Below are positions 34,642-43,832 of a stretch of DNA of 64,000 bases, one piece after another. Made by a program: the position numbers and the translations under genes. The DNA comes from Paraclostridium sordellii (GTDB taxonomy: Bacteria; Bacillota; Clostridia; Peptostreptococcales; Peptostreptococcaceae), in NCBI RefSeq assembly GCF_000953675.1, contig NZ_LN679998.1:1263911-1327910 (forward strand), in the 5' to 3' direction. Every line of letters begins with the position of its first letter. Position 1 is the first letter of the stretch. The notes beneath the pieces are model-generated. The model worked only from the letters and a program-made list of their open reading frames with translations. It made no database searches and was not told where the DNA came from.

Positions 34642-35084
34642 TAATTTAATTTAACAATAATTTTAGTAAGTTCAGATACCAAGTCACTCATTTTTAATAA
34701 ATCTTCTTGAGATAGGGATGTTAACTGGGATAAAAGTAATTCTTTTAACTTTCTTTTATGTTCTAGTGTAAGATCATGGGCTTTTTGAGTTAAATCTATT
34801 CTAACGATTCTTCTATCATTAGGGTCTTCTGTTCTATATACAAGACCTTCTTTTAATAGTTTATCTATGACAGGAGTCATATTAGGTTTTGAAATTGCAA
34901 GCCTAGCAGCTATATCAGATATAGATGATGATCCGTTATTATAAAGGTAGAAAATAACCTTTACATGAGACGGAGGGAGCGGCGAGCATTTAACCATTTT
35001 ATCTTGATTGAATACTTTGCTATTTAATTGCATTAGCAAAGTAAATAGCTCATCAGTTATTTTAGTTAAATCTACATTACTCAT
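34641..35084 (-). CDS. MarR family regulator, divergent from an ABC exporter
   Basis: The 147-residue winged-helix repressor has SSISDIAARLAISKPNMTPV (recognition helix-turn-helix) and YRTEDPNDRRIVRIDL (the wing with its DxRRxxR signature). Dimerisation helices flank it. It is read away from the heterodimeric ABC exporter genes, with both promoters in a 152-bp gap. That arrangement is typical of a local repressor responding to an exported compound. The ribosome site is AAAGGAG. Confidence 0.9.
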   Translation of the reverse strand: MSNVDLTKITDELFTLLMQLNSKVFNQDKMVKCSPLPPSHVKVIFYLYNNGSSSISDIAARLAISKPNMTPVIDKLLKEGLVYRTEDPNDRRIVRIDLTQKAHDLTLEHKRKLKELLLSQLTSLSQEDLLKMSDLVSELTKIIVKLN

Positions 35085-35117
35085 AAAAAAACTCCTTTAA
35101 TGTATAATTATATTACT

Positions 35118-35146
35118 ATTATAAACCAAAATAATATTTTGTACAA
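35118..35146 (-). promoter_or_regulatory. Promoter of the marR gene
   Basis: On the reverse strand TTGTAC (35146-35141) and TATAAT (35123-35118) are 17 bases apart, 33 bases before the start. Confidence 0.65.
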
Positions 35147-35159
35147 TTTAAAAAAGTTA

Positions 35160-35188
35160 TTGACTTATAATTATTATAAAAATATAAT
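35160..35188 (+). promoter_or_regulatory. Promoter of the ABC exporter operon
   Basis: TTGACT (35160-35165) and TATAAT (35183-35188) are 17 bases apart, 48 bases ahead of the first gene. The spacer is filled by an operator-like inverted repeat. Confidence 0.75.
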
Positions 35189-35194
35189 TATTAT
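35165..35194 (+). promoter_or_regulatory. Operator-like tandem site with perfect PerR/Fur-type 7-1-7 repeat
   Basis: TTATAATTATTATAA (35165-35179) matches the PerR consensus TTATAATNATTATAA at every position and sits between the -35 and -10 boxes. The 12-mer TATAATTATTAT recurs exactly at 35166-35177 and 35183-35194, giving two tandem sites 17 bases apart. The binding protein could be PerR/Fur or the divergent MarR regulator. Confidence 0.55.
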
Positions 35195-35236
35195 TAAAAC
35201 ATAACTAATTAATATCTAAAAGGGAGAACGAGCGAA

Positions 35237-37441
35237 ATGATTAAGCTGATTAAACATTTAAGAAACTCAATAGGTTCTGTGTTGCTTATTGTTGTACTTT
35301 TAGCAATTCAAGCAACATGTGATCTATCTTTACCAGATTATACATCTGATATAGTAAATGTTGGTATACAACAAAGCGGAATTGAAAATGCAGTTCCAAA
35401 GGTCATAAGAGAAAGTCAAATGAACAATCTTACTTTGTTCATGAGCAAAAGCGATAAAGACGAAGTAATGAAATATTATACATTATTAAACAAAGGTGAA
35501 TATAAAGATAGTAATGTAGATGAAAAACTTTATGAACTGAACACAAAAGATAAATCAGTAATAGATAACTTAGACCCTATAATGGCTAAATCTATGATGA
35601 TTGCTTCTGGAATTGAACAAAACAAAACACAAATATTAAAAAAAATTACACCGCCAGGAGTACCAGTAAATAAAAATACAGATGTTATGTCTGTACTTAG
35701 AACAATGCCAACTGAAGCTTTAGATAATATGAAATCTTCAGTTGAAGAAAAAATAAGTAAGATGCCAGAAAGTATGGTAAGTCAAAGTGCAATAAGATAT
35801 GTAAAAGCTGAATATAAAGCTATTGGTATGAACGTAGATAAACTACAAACTAATTATATATTTAAAGCTGGAGCTATAATGCTTGGAATAGCACTTATAA
35901 GTATGGTAGCAACAGTAGCAGTTGGATACTTAGGAGCTAGAGTAGCAGCAAAACTTGGTAGAAATTTAAGAAAACAAGTATTTGGAAAGGTTGTATCTTT
36001 CTCTAACAAAGAGATGGATGAATTTTCTACAGCATCACTAATAACTCGTAGTACTAATGATATACAACAAGTACAGATGCTTATGGTAATGTTACTTAGA
36101 ATAGTATTTTATGCTCCAATACTTGCAATAGGTGGATTTATAAAGGTATTAAATACAAATACATCTATGGCATGGATAATTGGGGTAGCAGTTCTTGCAA
36201 TACTTTCTGTAGTTTTAGTATTATTTGGATTAGTTATGCCTAAATTCAAATCTGTACAAAAACTTGTTGATAAAGTTAACTTAGTAACTCGTGAAATGTT
36301 AACAGGAATGTTAGTAATAAGAGCTTTTAGTACTGAAAAGCATGAAGAAAAAAGATTTGATAAAGCTAATACTGATTTAATGAAAACTAATTTATTTGTA
36401 AATAGAGCAATGTCAATGATGATGCCAACAATGATGCTTATAATGAACGTAATAACAGTTGTAATTGTTTGGAATGGTGCTCATAGTGTTGATTCGGGAA
36501 GCATGCAAGTTGGAGATATGATGGCATTTATCCAATATACTATGCAAATAATAATGGCATTTTTAATGATATCAATGGTTTCTATGATCCTACCTCGTGC
36601 AGTAGTTTCTATGGGACGTATAGATGAAGTTATATCTACTGACTTAGTAATAAAAGATAAAAAAGAAACTAAAAGTTTTGATGAAAATAAAAAAGGTATA
36701 GTTGAATTTAAAAATGTAAGTTTTAGATATCCTAACGCAGAAGAAGATGTTTTAAGTAATATAACATTTACGGCAAAACCAGGTCAAACTACAGCTTTTA
36801 TTGGTAGTACAGGATCAGGAAAGTCAACTCTTATAAATTTAATACCTCGTTTTTATGATGTAACAGAAGGTGAAATATTAGTAGATGGAGTAAATGTAAA
36901 AGATGTTACTCAACATGAATTAAGAGAAAAGATAGGATATGTTCCACAAAAAGGTGTATTATTCTCAGGAACTATAAACTCTAACTTAAGATATGGTAAG
37001 AAGGATGTTAGTGAAGAAACTGTAAGAAAAGCAGCAGAGATCGCTCAAGCAAGTGAATTTATAGATGTTAAACCTAAGAAATTTGAAACAGAAATTTCAC
37101 AAGGTGGTACTAATGTTTCTGGGGGTCAAAAGCAAAGATTATCAATAGCTAGAGCAATAGCTAAAAATCCAGAAATATATATATTTGATGATAGTTTTTC
37201 TGCACTTGACTTAAAAACAGATGCAGCACTTAGAAAATCACTTAATGAAGAAACAGGAGATTCTACAGTACTTATAGTAGCTCAGAGAATAAGTACAATA
37301 ATAAATGCAGATCAGATAGTGGTTTTAGACCAAGGTAAGGTTGTAGGAATAGGAACTCATAAAGAACTTCTTAAAATTTGTGAAGTATATAATGAGATAG
37401 CACTATCACAGCTTTCAAAGGAGGAACTTGCAAATGGCTAA
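35237..37441 (+). CDS. Heterodimeric ABC exporter subunit A (degenerate ATPase site)
   Basis: This 734-residue type IV ABC exporter half has six membrane helices and a nucleotide-binding domain (from about residue 485). Between the first two helices is an external insert of about 150 residues, unusually large. Motifs are GSTGSGKST (Walker A), VSGGQKQR (canonical signature), IYIFDDSFSALD (Walker B with Asp in place of the catalytic Glu) and VAQRIST (Gln in place of the switch His). These changes mark the subunit with the non-catalytic ATP site in heterodimeric exporters. It overlaps the partner gene by 8 bases. The likely substrate is a drug, lipid or peptide. Confidence 0.9.
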   Translation: MIKLIKHLRNSIGSVLLIVVLLAIQATCDLSLPDYTSDIVNVGIQQSGIENAVPKVIRESQMNNLTLFMSKSDKDEVMKYYTLLNKGEYKDSNVDEKLYELNTKDKSVIDNLDPIMAKSMMIASGIEQNKTQILKKITPPGVPVNKNTDVMSVLRTMPTEALDNMKSSVEEKISKMPESMVSQSAIRYVKAEYKAIGMNVDKLQTNYIFKAGAIMLGIALISMVATVAVGYLGARVAAKLGRNLRKQVFGKVVSFSNKEMDEFSTASLITRSTNDIQQVQMLMVMLLRIVFYAPILAIGGFIKVLNTNTSMAWIIGVAVLAILSVVLVLFGLVMPKFKSVQKLVDKVNLVTREMLTGMLVIRAFSTEKHEEKRFDKANTDLMKTNLFVNRAMSMMMPTMMLIMNVITVVIVWNGAHSVDSGSMQVGDMMAFIQYTMQIIMAFLMISMVSMILPRAVVSMGRIDEVISTDLVIKDKKETKSFDENKKGIVEFKNVSFRYPNAEEDVLSNITFTAKPGQTTAFIGSTGSGKSTLINLIPRFYDVTEGEILVDGVNVKDVTQHELREKIGYVPQKGVLFSGTINSNLRYGKKDVSEETVRKAAEIAQASEFIDVKPKKFETEISQGGTNVSGGQKQRLSIARAIAKNPEIYIFDDSFSALDLKTDAALRKSLNEETGDSTVLIVAQRISTIINADQIVVLDQGKVVGIGTHKELLKICEVYNEIALSQLSKEELANG

Positions 37442-39293
37442 TAATAAAAAAACTATGCCAAAAGGCCCAGGAATGGGTGGACCTAAAGGCATGCAAGGTG
37501 GAGAAAAAGCAAAAGATTTTAAAGGCACTATGAAAAATCTTTTCAACTATTTAAAACCATATAGATTATCTATATTAATAGTTATTATATTTGCAATAGG
37601 GAGTTCAGCTTTCTCTATTGTAGGACCTAAAGTATTAGGAAATGCTACTACAGAAATTTTTGAGGGAGTAGTAAGAAAAATTGGTGGAGAAGGTAATGGA
37701 GGAATAGATTTTAATTATATAGGTAAGATTCTTGGAATACTTTTAGGCCTTTATGTAATTAGTGCATTATTTTCCTATGTTCAGTCATTTATAATGTCTG
37801 GGATATCACAAAAGGTATCATATAAATTAAGAAAAGAGATCTCAGAAAAAATAAATCGTATGCCACTATCATATTTTGATAAGAAAACTCATGGAGAAGT
37901 TTTATCTAGGGTGACAAATGATATAGATACATTAAGTCAAAACTTAAATCAAACTATGACTCAAGTTATAACTGCTGTTACTACTGTAATAGGTGTACTT
38001 ATAATGATGATATCTATAAGTTGGCAAATGACTATAGTTGCATTATTAATACTTCCTATTTCAGGAATATTAATATCTGTAGTTGTAAAAAAATCTCAAA
38101 GTCACTTTAAATCTCAACAAGAGTACTTAGGTCATGTAAATGGTCAAGTAGAAGAGACTTATGGAGGACATAATATAGTAAAGGCTTTTAATGGGGAAGA
38201 AGCTGCAATAAATGAATTTAATGAACTCAATGATAAATTATATGAATCAGCATGGAAATCTCAATTCTTATCAGGAATGATGATGCCTATGATGAGTTTT
38301 ATAGGTAATATAGGATATGTTTTAGTATCTATATTAGGTGGATACTTTACAATTAAAAAGACTATAGAAGTAGGAGATATATTATCTTTCATACAATATG
38401 TAAGAAGTTTTAACCAACCAATAGCACAAACTGCTCAGGTTGCAAATATAATGCAATCTATGGCCGCTGCAGCTGAGAGAGCCTTTGAATTTTTAGATGA
38501 AGATGAAGAAGTTCAAACAAGTGAAAATCCAGCAAGCGTTGAAAATATAGAAGGAAATGTAAGTTTTGACCATGTAAACTTTGGATACAGTGAAGATAAA
38601 ATAATCATAAATAACTTTACAACTAATATAAAAGCTGGTCAAAAAGTAGCTATAGTGGGACCAACGGGTGCAGGTAAAACTACAATAGTTAAATTATTAA
38701 TGCGTTTTTATGATGTAAACAAAGGAGCTATATTAATAGATGGACATAATATAAAAGACTTCAATAGAAGTGACTTACGTAGTCTATTTGGAATGGTTCT
38801 TCAAGATACATGGTTATTTAATGGAAGTATAATGGAAAATATAAGATATTCAAAGCTTAATGCAAGTGATGAAGAAGTTATAGAGGCTGCTAAATCAGCA
38901 CATGTAGATCACTTTGTAAAGACTCTTCCAGATGGATATAAAATGGAATTAAATGAAGAGGCTAATAATGTTTCACAAGGACAAAAACAACTTTTAACTA
39001 TAGCTAGAGCTATTTTAGCTGACCCTAAAATACTTATATTGGATGAAGCTACAAGTTCTGTTGATACTCGTACAGAAGTACTTATACAAAAAGCTATGGA
39101 AAATCTTATGGAAGGTAGAACTAGCTTTATAATAGCTCACAGACTTTCAACTATAAAAGATGCTGATTTAATACTTGTTATGAAGGATGGAGATATAGTA
39201 GAACAAGGCAGTCATGAGGAGCTATTAGAAAAGGGAGGATTCTACTCATCTTTATACAATAGTCAGTTTGAAGAATGCGATGAAGTTTGTTAA
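37434..39293 (+). CDS. Heterodimeric ABC exporter subunit B (catalytic ATPase site)
   Basis: The 619-residue partner has a Met/Gly/Lys-rich cytoplasmic start (MPKGPGMGGPKGMQGGEKAK), six membrane helices and an ATPase domain. Motifs are GPTGAGKTT (Walker A), VSQGQKQLL (degenerate signature), ILILDEATSSVD (Walker B with Glu) and IAHRLST (intact switch His). With subunit A this gives one consensus site (Walker motifs from B, signature from A) and one degenerate site. The ATG at 37434 is chosen: AGGAGG lies nine bases upstream, while the TTG at 37428 is too close to it. Confidence 0.91.
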   Translation: MANNKKTMPKGPGMGGPKGMQGGEKAKDFKGTMKNLFNYLKPYRLSILIVIIFAIGSSAFSIVGPKVLGNATTEIFEGVVRKIGGEGNGGIDFNYIGKILGILLGLYVISALFSYVQSFIMSGISQKVSYKLRKEISEKINRMPLSYFDKKTHGEVLSRVTNDIDTLSQNLNQTMTQVITAVTTVIGVLIMMISISWQMTIVALLILPISGILISVVVKKSQSHFKSQQEYLGHVNGQVEETYGGHNIVKAFNGEEAAINEFNELNDKLYESAWKSQFLSGMMMPMMSFIGNIGYVLVSILGGYFTIKKTIEVGDILSFIQYVRSFNQPIAQTAQVANIMQSMAAAAERAFEFLDEDEEVQTSENPASVENIEGNVSFDHVNFGYSEDKIIINNFTTNIKAGQKVAIVGPTGAGKTTIVKLLMRFYDVNKGAILIDGHNIKDFNRSDLRSLFGMVLQDTWLFNGSIMENIRYSKLNASDEEVIEAAKSAHVDHFVKTLPDGYKMELNEEANNVSQGQKQLLTIARAILADPKILILDEATSSVDTRTEVLIQKAMENLMEGRTSFIIAHRLSTIKDADLILVMKDGDIVEQGSHEELLEKGGFYSSLYNSQFEECDEVC

Positions 39294-39334
39294 ATTTTAG
39301 TATAAAAATATTGTAAATTTAAGCCAATTATGGT

Positions 39335-39373
39335 ACACTAAGACTAACATTAATAAATGTTAAATTTTAGTGT
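39335..39373 (+). promoter_or_regulatory. Inverted repeat in the cold-shock gene leader
   Basis: ACACTAA (39335-39341) pairs with TTAGTGT (39367-39373), and an inner AACATT/AATGTT stem sits between them, just ahead of the cspA ribosome site. A possible promoter (TTGTAA 39311, TACACT 39334, spacer 17) overlaps the left arm, so whether the full hairpin is transcribed is uncertain. Confidence 0.45.
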
Positions 39374-39398
39374 AACAAGGTTTTAGGAGGATTCAGAA

Positions 39399-39602
39399 AT
39401 GATGAATGGAACAGTTAAATGGTTTAATAATGAAAAAGGATTTGGATTTATATCTGTAGAAGGTGGAGACGATGTATTCGTACATTTCTCAGCTATACAA
39501 AAAGATGGTTTCAAATCTTTAGAAGAAGGTCAAGTAGTTAACTTTGAAATAGTTGAAGGAGCAAGAGGACCTCAAGCTGCTAACGTAACTATAGCAGAAT
39601 AA
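39399..39602 (+). CDS. cspA: Cold-shock protein (CspA family)
   Basis: The 67-residue OB-fold protein binds single-stranded RNA and DNA. RNP1 (KGFGFISVE) and RNP2 (VFVHFSAI) are intact, and [14 protein letters not shown] is the family start. Two adjacent ATG codons are possible starts; AGGAGG lies 8-11 bases upstream. The gene is flanked by a leader inverted repeat and a terminator and is monocistronic. Confidence 0.95.
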   Translation: MMNGTVKWFNNEKGFGFISVEGGDDVFVHFSAIQKDGFKSLEEGQVVNFEIVEGARGPQAANVTIAE

Positions 39603-39634
39603 TTGAGTTTATATATAAAACACAATTAGGGAAT

Positions 39635-39664
39635 AAAACTAGAGATATTTCTCTAGTTTTTTTT
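39635..39664 (+). terminator. Terminator of cspA
   Basis: AAAACTAGAG pairs with CTCTAGTTTT around six bases, followed by a T tract. Confidence 0.85.
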
Positions 39665-39704
39665 GTTTTTTTAATTTATTTTTAAAAGTATTTTAAATTT
39701 TCAT

Positions 39705-39751
39705 TTTTGTTACACTTATGTAACGATTTTGTCACATGATTGTGTTAAAAT
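39705..39751 (+). promoter_or_regulatory. Regulated promoter region of the asnB operon
   Basis: GTTACACTTATGTAAC (39709-39724) is a 6-4-6 inverted repeat. TTTTGTTACA (39705) and TTTTGTCACA (39727) are direct repeats 22 bases apart, the spacing used by many OmpR/PhoB-type regulators. A TAAAAT -10 box at 39746-39751 lacks a good -35, which would suit activation by a bound regulator. A near-identical 14-mer lies upstream of the VTT gene (45043). Confidence 0.5.
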
Positions 39752-39814
39752 TTGCAATTAATAATAAAAAAAAGTAGAATAATAGATATAACAGATGAGA
39801 AGAGGAGAGTTAGT

Positions 39815-41653
39815 ATGTGTGGACACGTATTTATATACAATAAAAAGGGCAATGTAGATAGACATTTATTAGAAGAGCTAACAGAAAAGATAAATCACAG
39901 GGGACCAGATGACACGGGATACTTTGTAAAAGATAACGTTGGATTTGGATTTAAAAGATTAAGTATAATAGACTTAGCTCATGGACACCAACCATTTAAC
40001 AAAAAACAAGCTACTATAATTTTTAATGGTGAAATATATAACCATGAAGAATTAAGAGATGATCTTATAGAAAAAGGGCATACATTCTCAACGGATTCAG
40101 ATACAGAGGTTTTATTAACTTCATATATAGAAAATGGAAAGGAGGCAGTTAAAGATTTAAGAGGTATGTTTGCATTTGTAATATATAATGAAGAAACAAA
40201 TACTATATTTGGAGCAAGAGATCATTTTGGTATAAAACCTTTATACTATACTGAAAATGATGAATATATAGCATTTGGATCAGAATATAAATCTTTAATA
40301 CCTTTAGTAAAAGAAAAAGATGTAGATAATAAAAGCCTACAAAATTACTTATCTTTCCAATATGTTCCAAATTATAAAACTATGATGAAAGATATAAAAA
40401 AGGTACCTAATGGAACTTGTTTTACTATAGAAAATAATGAAATAAAATTTGAAAAGTATTTCGAAGCAAACTTTACAAATGAAAAAACAGTTACAAAAGA
40501 AGATGTGTATAACATATTAAATGACTCAGTTAAGCATCATATGATATCTAATGTTGAAGTTGGAACATTCTTATCAGGAGGAATAGATTCAACTATAATA
40601 GCTAGTTTAGCATCTAAAATAAATCCAAAAATAAAATCTTTTTCTGTAGGATTTGAGGTTGATGGGTATAATGAGTTAAAAGTTGCAAAGAAAACAGCTG
40701 ATGCTTTAAATATAGAAAATATACAAATAAGAGTAAACCAAGAAGATTATATAAAAGCTTTACCCCAAGTTATGTACAACCTAGATGATCCTTTAGCAGA
40801 TCCATCTTGTGTTGGAATATACTTCTTATCAAAAGAAGCAAGAAAACATGTAACGGTTGTTTTATCAGGAGAAGGTGCTGATGAGTTTTTCGCAGGATAT
40901 AACATATACAAAGAATATGACAGTGTAAAACCATTTTTAAACTTATCAGACAATATGAATCATGCTTTAAATAAAATATTTAAAAAATTACCTAATGTAA
41001 GAGGTAAAAATTACCTTCTACGAGCTACTACTCCGCTTGAAAAAAGATATATAGGAAATGCTAAAATATTTGAAAATAATGAAGTAAAAGAAATAGTTAA
41101 TAATTTTGATAAAAATAATACTTACGATAAGTTATTAAAGCCATTATATGATGATTGTAAGAAGAAAAATTATGACTATGTAACAACTATGCAAGATATA
41201 GATATAAATACATGGTTAGAAGGAGACATTTTATTAAAAGGTGATAAAATGTCAATGGCATCATCAATAGAACTTAGAGTTCCGTTTTTAGATAAAGAAG
41301 TATTTGAAGTTGCTAAAAATTTAAGATTAGATCAAAAAATAAGTAATAAAAATACAAAAGTTTTACTTAGAGAAGCATTTAAAGATGCAGTGCCTCCTCA
41401 TATGGTAGAAAAGAAAAAATTAGGATTCCCTACGCCAATAAGAGTATGGTTAAAATCTGATTTAGGAAAATATGTAAGAAATGTTATAAATACTTCAAAA
41501 ACGGATGATATTATAAATAAAGAATATGCTATAAATTTATTAGATGAACATATAAGAGGATTTAAAGATAACTCAAGAAAAGTTTGGACAGTTTTTGCAT
41601 TTTGTTTATGGCATCAAATATTTGTTGAAGGAATTAGCATAGATTCTTTATAA
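39815..41653 (+). CDS. asnB: Asparagine synthetase / glutamine-dependent amidotransferase (AsnB)
   Basis: The 612-residue enzyme has an N-terminal class II glutaminase domain starting MCGHVFIY. Cys2 becomes the catalytic N-terminal residue, with NHRGPDD and FNGEIYNHEELR following. A C-terminal ATP-pyrophosphatase synthetase domain has FLSGGIDST (about residue 251) and GEGADEFFAGY. The ATG at 39815 is the only start giving Met-Cys, with AGAGGAGAG ahead. In Bacillus and C. difficile, AsnB-type enzymes can amidate meso-diaminopimelate in peptidoglycan instead of making free asparagine. Linkage to a two-component system hints at such an envelope role. It is 19 bases from the response regulator gene. 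Confidence 0.92.
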   Translation: MCGHVFIYNKKGNVDRHLLEELTEKINHRGPDDTGYFVKDNVGFGFKRLSIIDLAHGHQPFNKKQATIIFNGEIYNHEELRDDLIEKGHTFSTDSDTEVLLTSYIENGKEAVKDLRGMFAFVIYNEETNTIFGARDHFGIKPLYYTENDEYIAFGSEYKSLIPLVKEKDVDNKSLQNYLSFQYVPNYKTMMKDIKKVPNGTCFTIENNEIKFEKYFEANFTNEKTVTKEDVYNILNDSVKHHMISNVEVGTFLSGGIDSTIIASLASKINPKIKSFSVGFEVDGYNELKVAKKTADALNIENIQIRVNQEDYIKALPQVMYNLDDPLADPSCVGIYFLSKEARKHVTVVLSGEGADEFFAGYNIYKEYDSVKPFLNLSDNMNHALNKIFKKLPNVRGKNYLLRATTPLEKRYIGNAKIFENNEVKEIVNNFDKNNTYDKLLKPLYDDCKKKNYDYVTTMQDIDINTWLEGDILLKGDKMSMASSIELRVPFLDKEVFEVAKNLRLDQKISNKNTKVLLREAFKDAVPPHMVEKKKLGFPTPIRVWLKSDLGKYVRNVINTSKTDDIINKEYAINLLDEHIRGFKDNSRKVWTVFAFCLWHQIFVEGISIDSL

Positions 41654-41672
41654 ATGAAAGAAGGATATAAAA

Positions 41673-42362
41673 GTGAAAAGGATATTAATAGTTGAAGATG
41701 AAGAAAACATATCAGATATACTTTCATATTCTTTAAAAAAAGAAGGGTATGAAACGAAAATAGCAGGAACAGGAAAGGAAGCTCTTGAATGGACTTCGAG
41801 TTTCAGACCTAATTTAATAATATTAGATTTAATGCTACCTGATATGAATGGACTTGATATATGCAAAGAAGTAACTACTATGTATTCTATTCCTATAATA
41901 ATGTTAACTGCCAAGTCAGACACTATAGATAAAGTTTTAGGATTAGAACTAGGAGCTGATGATTATATAACAAAACCATTTAATATAAGAGAAGTAATCG
42001 CAAGAGTAAAATCTATATTTAGAAGAATAAGTTTATTATCTGATAATATTAAAACAGATATAGAATTAGTAAGGCTAGATAATGGATTAGAGATAAATAA
42101 AAAAGAAATGAAAGTAAGAATAGATAATGAAATTATACATCTAACTAGTAAAGAATATGAACTCCTTTTATATTTTGTTGATAATATAAATACAGTATTA
42201 ACCAGAGCTCAATTACTTGATAGTATATGGGGAATAGACTTTGAATGTGAGAGTAGAACGGTTGACACTCATATTCAAAGACTAAGAAAAAAATTAGGCG
42301 ATTATAACTGTATACAAACTGTAATAGGCACTGGTTATAAATTATCTGGGAATAAAATTTAA
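41673..42362 (+). CDS. OmpR/PhoB-type response regulator
   Basis: The 229-residue regulator has a receiver domain (VEDEE acidic pocket, phospho-acceptor Asp52 in ILDLMLPDMNG, switch Thr in MLTAKSD, Lys in YITKPF). A C-terminal winged helix follows (TSKEYELLLYF, SRTVDTHIQRLRKKLG, TVIGTGYKL). The start is a GTG at 41673 after AAGAAGGA. It lies directly between asnB and the sensor kinase gene (two-base gap) with no terminator, so asnB and the two-component genes probably share a transcript. Confidence 0.93.
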   Translation: MKRILIVEDEENISDILSYSLKKEGYETKIAGTGKEALEWTSSFRPNLIILDLMLPDMNGLDICKEVTTMYSIPIIMLTAKSDTIDKVLGLELGADDYITKPFNIREVIARVKSIFRRISLLSDNIKTDIELVRLDNGLEINKKEMKVRIDNEIIHLTSKEYELLLYFVDNINTVLTRAQLLDSIWGIDFECESRTVDTHIQRLRKKLGDYNCIQTVIGTGYKLSGNKI

Positions 42363-42364
42363 GT

Positions 42365-43819
42365 ATGAATAAGTCAATAACTAATAAAATAATGATGTTT
42401 TTCTTAGTTATAATTTTCTTTGTTATATTTTCTATCGTAATGTATAGTAATTCTTCTTTAAATAAAATAGTAGAATATTTAATTGGTAATGAAATAAAAG
42501 AAACAACAAAGAGTATAAATTTATATCTAGAACAGTACTTTAGATTTAATAAAATGGAATTTAACAAAATTGCATTTACAGCGGAAAGTAGCCATATTTC
42601 TAAAGATTTAACTTATAGATTAGGAAAAACCGTATATATATACAACAATAGAGGCAGATTAGTGTATCCTAAAGTAGATGCACATAAAATACCTAAGGTT
42701 ACTAAAGATATGGAAAATGCCAGAAATGGAGAATTATCATATACTATAGAGTATAAGGACAATAAAGCATTGGTTTATGTATCCTATCCTATTTTAAGAG
42801 ATGATAAGTTTATTGGTATGATAAGGTTTGTAAGTGATTACACTCCTTTATTTGAACAGACAACATCTTTTGTTGATAAAACTTTGATTTTCTCAATAAT
42901 GATATTTGCTATAAGTATGATTATTGCATATATAATTTCTAAGCAAATTACATTACCTATAAAAAAATTAGCTAATAAAACAAAAGAAGTCACAAGAGGA
43001 AACTTTGATGTGAAAATAGATATTGAGTCTGAAGATGAATTAGGAATACTTGCTTCAGATTTTAGCAATATGCTAGAAACTATAAATACACAAATAAAGA
43101 CTATAGAAACTGATAGGGATAACTTAAAAGAATTATCAGAAAAACAGAAAAAATTCTTTGATAATGTTACACATGAGCTTAAAACTCCAATGACAACTAT
43201 AATTGGATATAGTGAGATTATAAAAGATAATGAGTTTAGTGATATAGAATTTTTTAATAAAGGAATAAATAGAATTATATCTGAAGCTAATAGATTAAAT
43301 CGGATGATAGTTCAACTTTTAGAAATATCTAAAAATACTAATAAAAATTTCGACTACGAATTGAAAAAAATTGATCTATCAAAAATTATTATTAGTATGT
43401 GTGAAGATATGATACACAAAGCTAGAAAATATAATATGGATATTAAATTTGATGTAGAGAGTGATATAAAAATTATAGCTAATGAGGATAAAATAAAAGA
43501 GATTATAATAAACTTATTAGATAATTCAATTAAGTATGGCCAAGTGAACTCTGATATATATTTAGATGCTCATAGAGATGGAAAATATGTTAATATATCT
43601 GTTTTAGATACAGGTGAAGGTATAGAAGCTTCGGAAATAGACAATATACTATCGCCTTTTTATAGAGTATCAAAGAGTGAAACTAGAGAACTTGGAAGTA
43701 CTGGGCTAGGTCTAGCAATTGTAAAGTCTATAGTTGATAGCTATAATGGAAAAATATATATAAAAAGTGAAGTTAACAAAGGAACTCAAGTTATTGTAAA
43801 GCTTCCTACAATAAGTTAA
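42365..43819 (+). CDS. Membrane sensor histidine kinase
   Basis: The 484-residue kinase has a first membrane helix (8-28), an external sensor domain of ~140 residues (Cache-like by length), a second helix (172-192), HAMP (~193-245), and HisKA with His270 in FFDNVTHELKTP. The ATPase domain follows, with NLLDNSIKYGQ, LDTGEGI and STGLGLAIVKSI. All catalytic boxes are present. It is the partner of the upstream response regulator. The external position of the sensor domain agrees with sensing a wall or extracellular signal. Confidence 0.93.
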   Translation: MNKSITNKIMMFFLVIIFFVIFSIVMYSNSSLNKIVEYLIGNEIKETTKSINLYLEQYFRFNKMEFNKIAFTAESSHISKDLTYRLGKTVYIYNNRGRLVYPKVDAHKIPKVTKDMENARNGELSYTIEYKDNKALVYVSYPILRDDKFIGMIRFVSDYTPLFEQTTSFVDKTLIFSIMIFAISMIIAYIISKQITLPIKKLANKTKEVTRGNFDVKIDIESEDELGILASDFSNMLETINTQIKTIETDRDNLKELSEKQKKFFDNVTHELKTPMTTIIGYSEIIKDNEFSDIEFFNKGINRIISEANRLNRMIVQLLEISKNTNKNFDYELKKIDLSKIIISMCEDMIHKARKYNMDIKFDVESDIKIIANEDKIKEIIINLLDNSIKYGQVNSDIYLDAHRDGKYVNISVLDTGEGIEASEIDNILSPFYRVSKSETRELGSTGLGLAIVKSIVDSYNGKIYIKSEVNKGTQVIVKLPTIS

Positions 43820-43832
43820 GGAGACATATATA

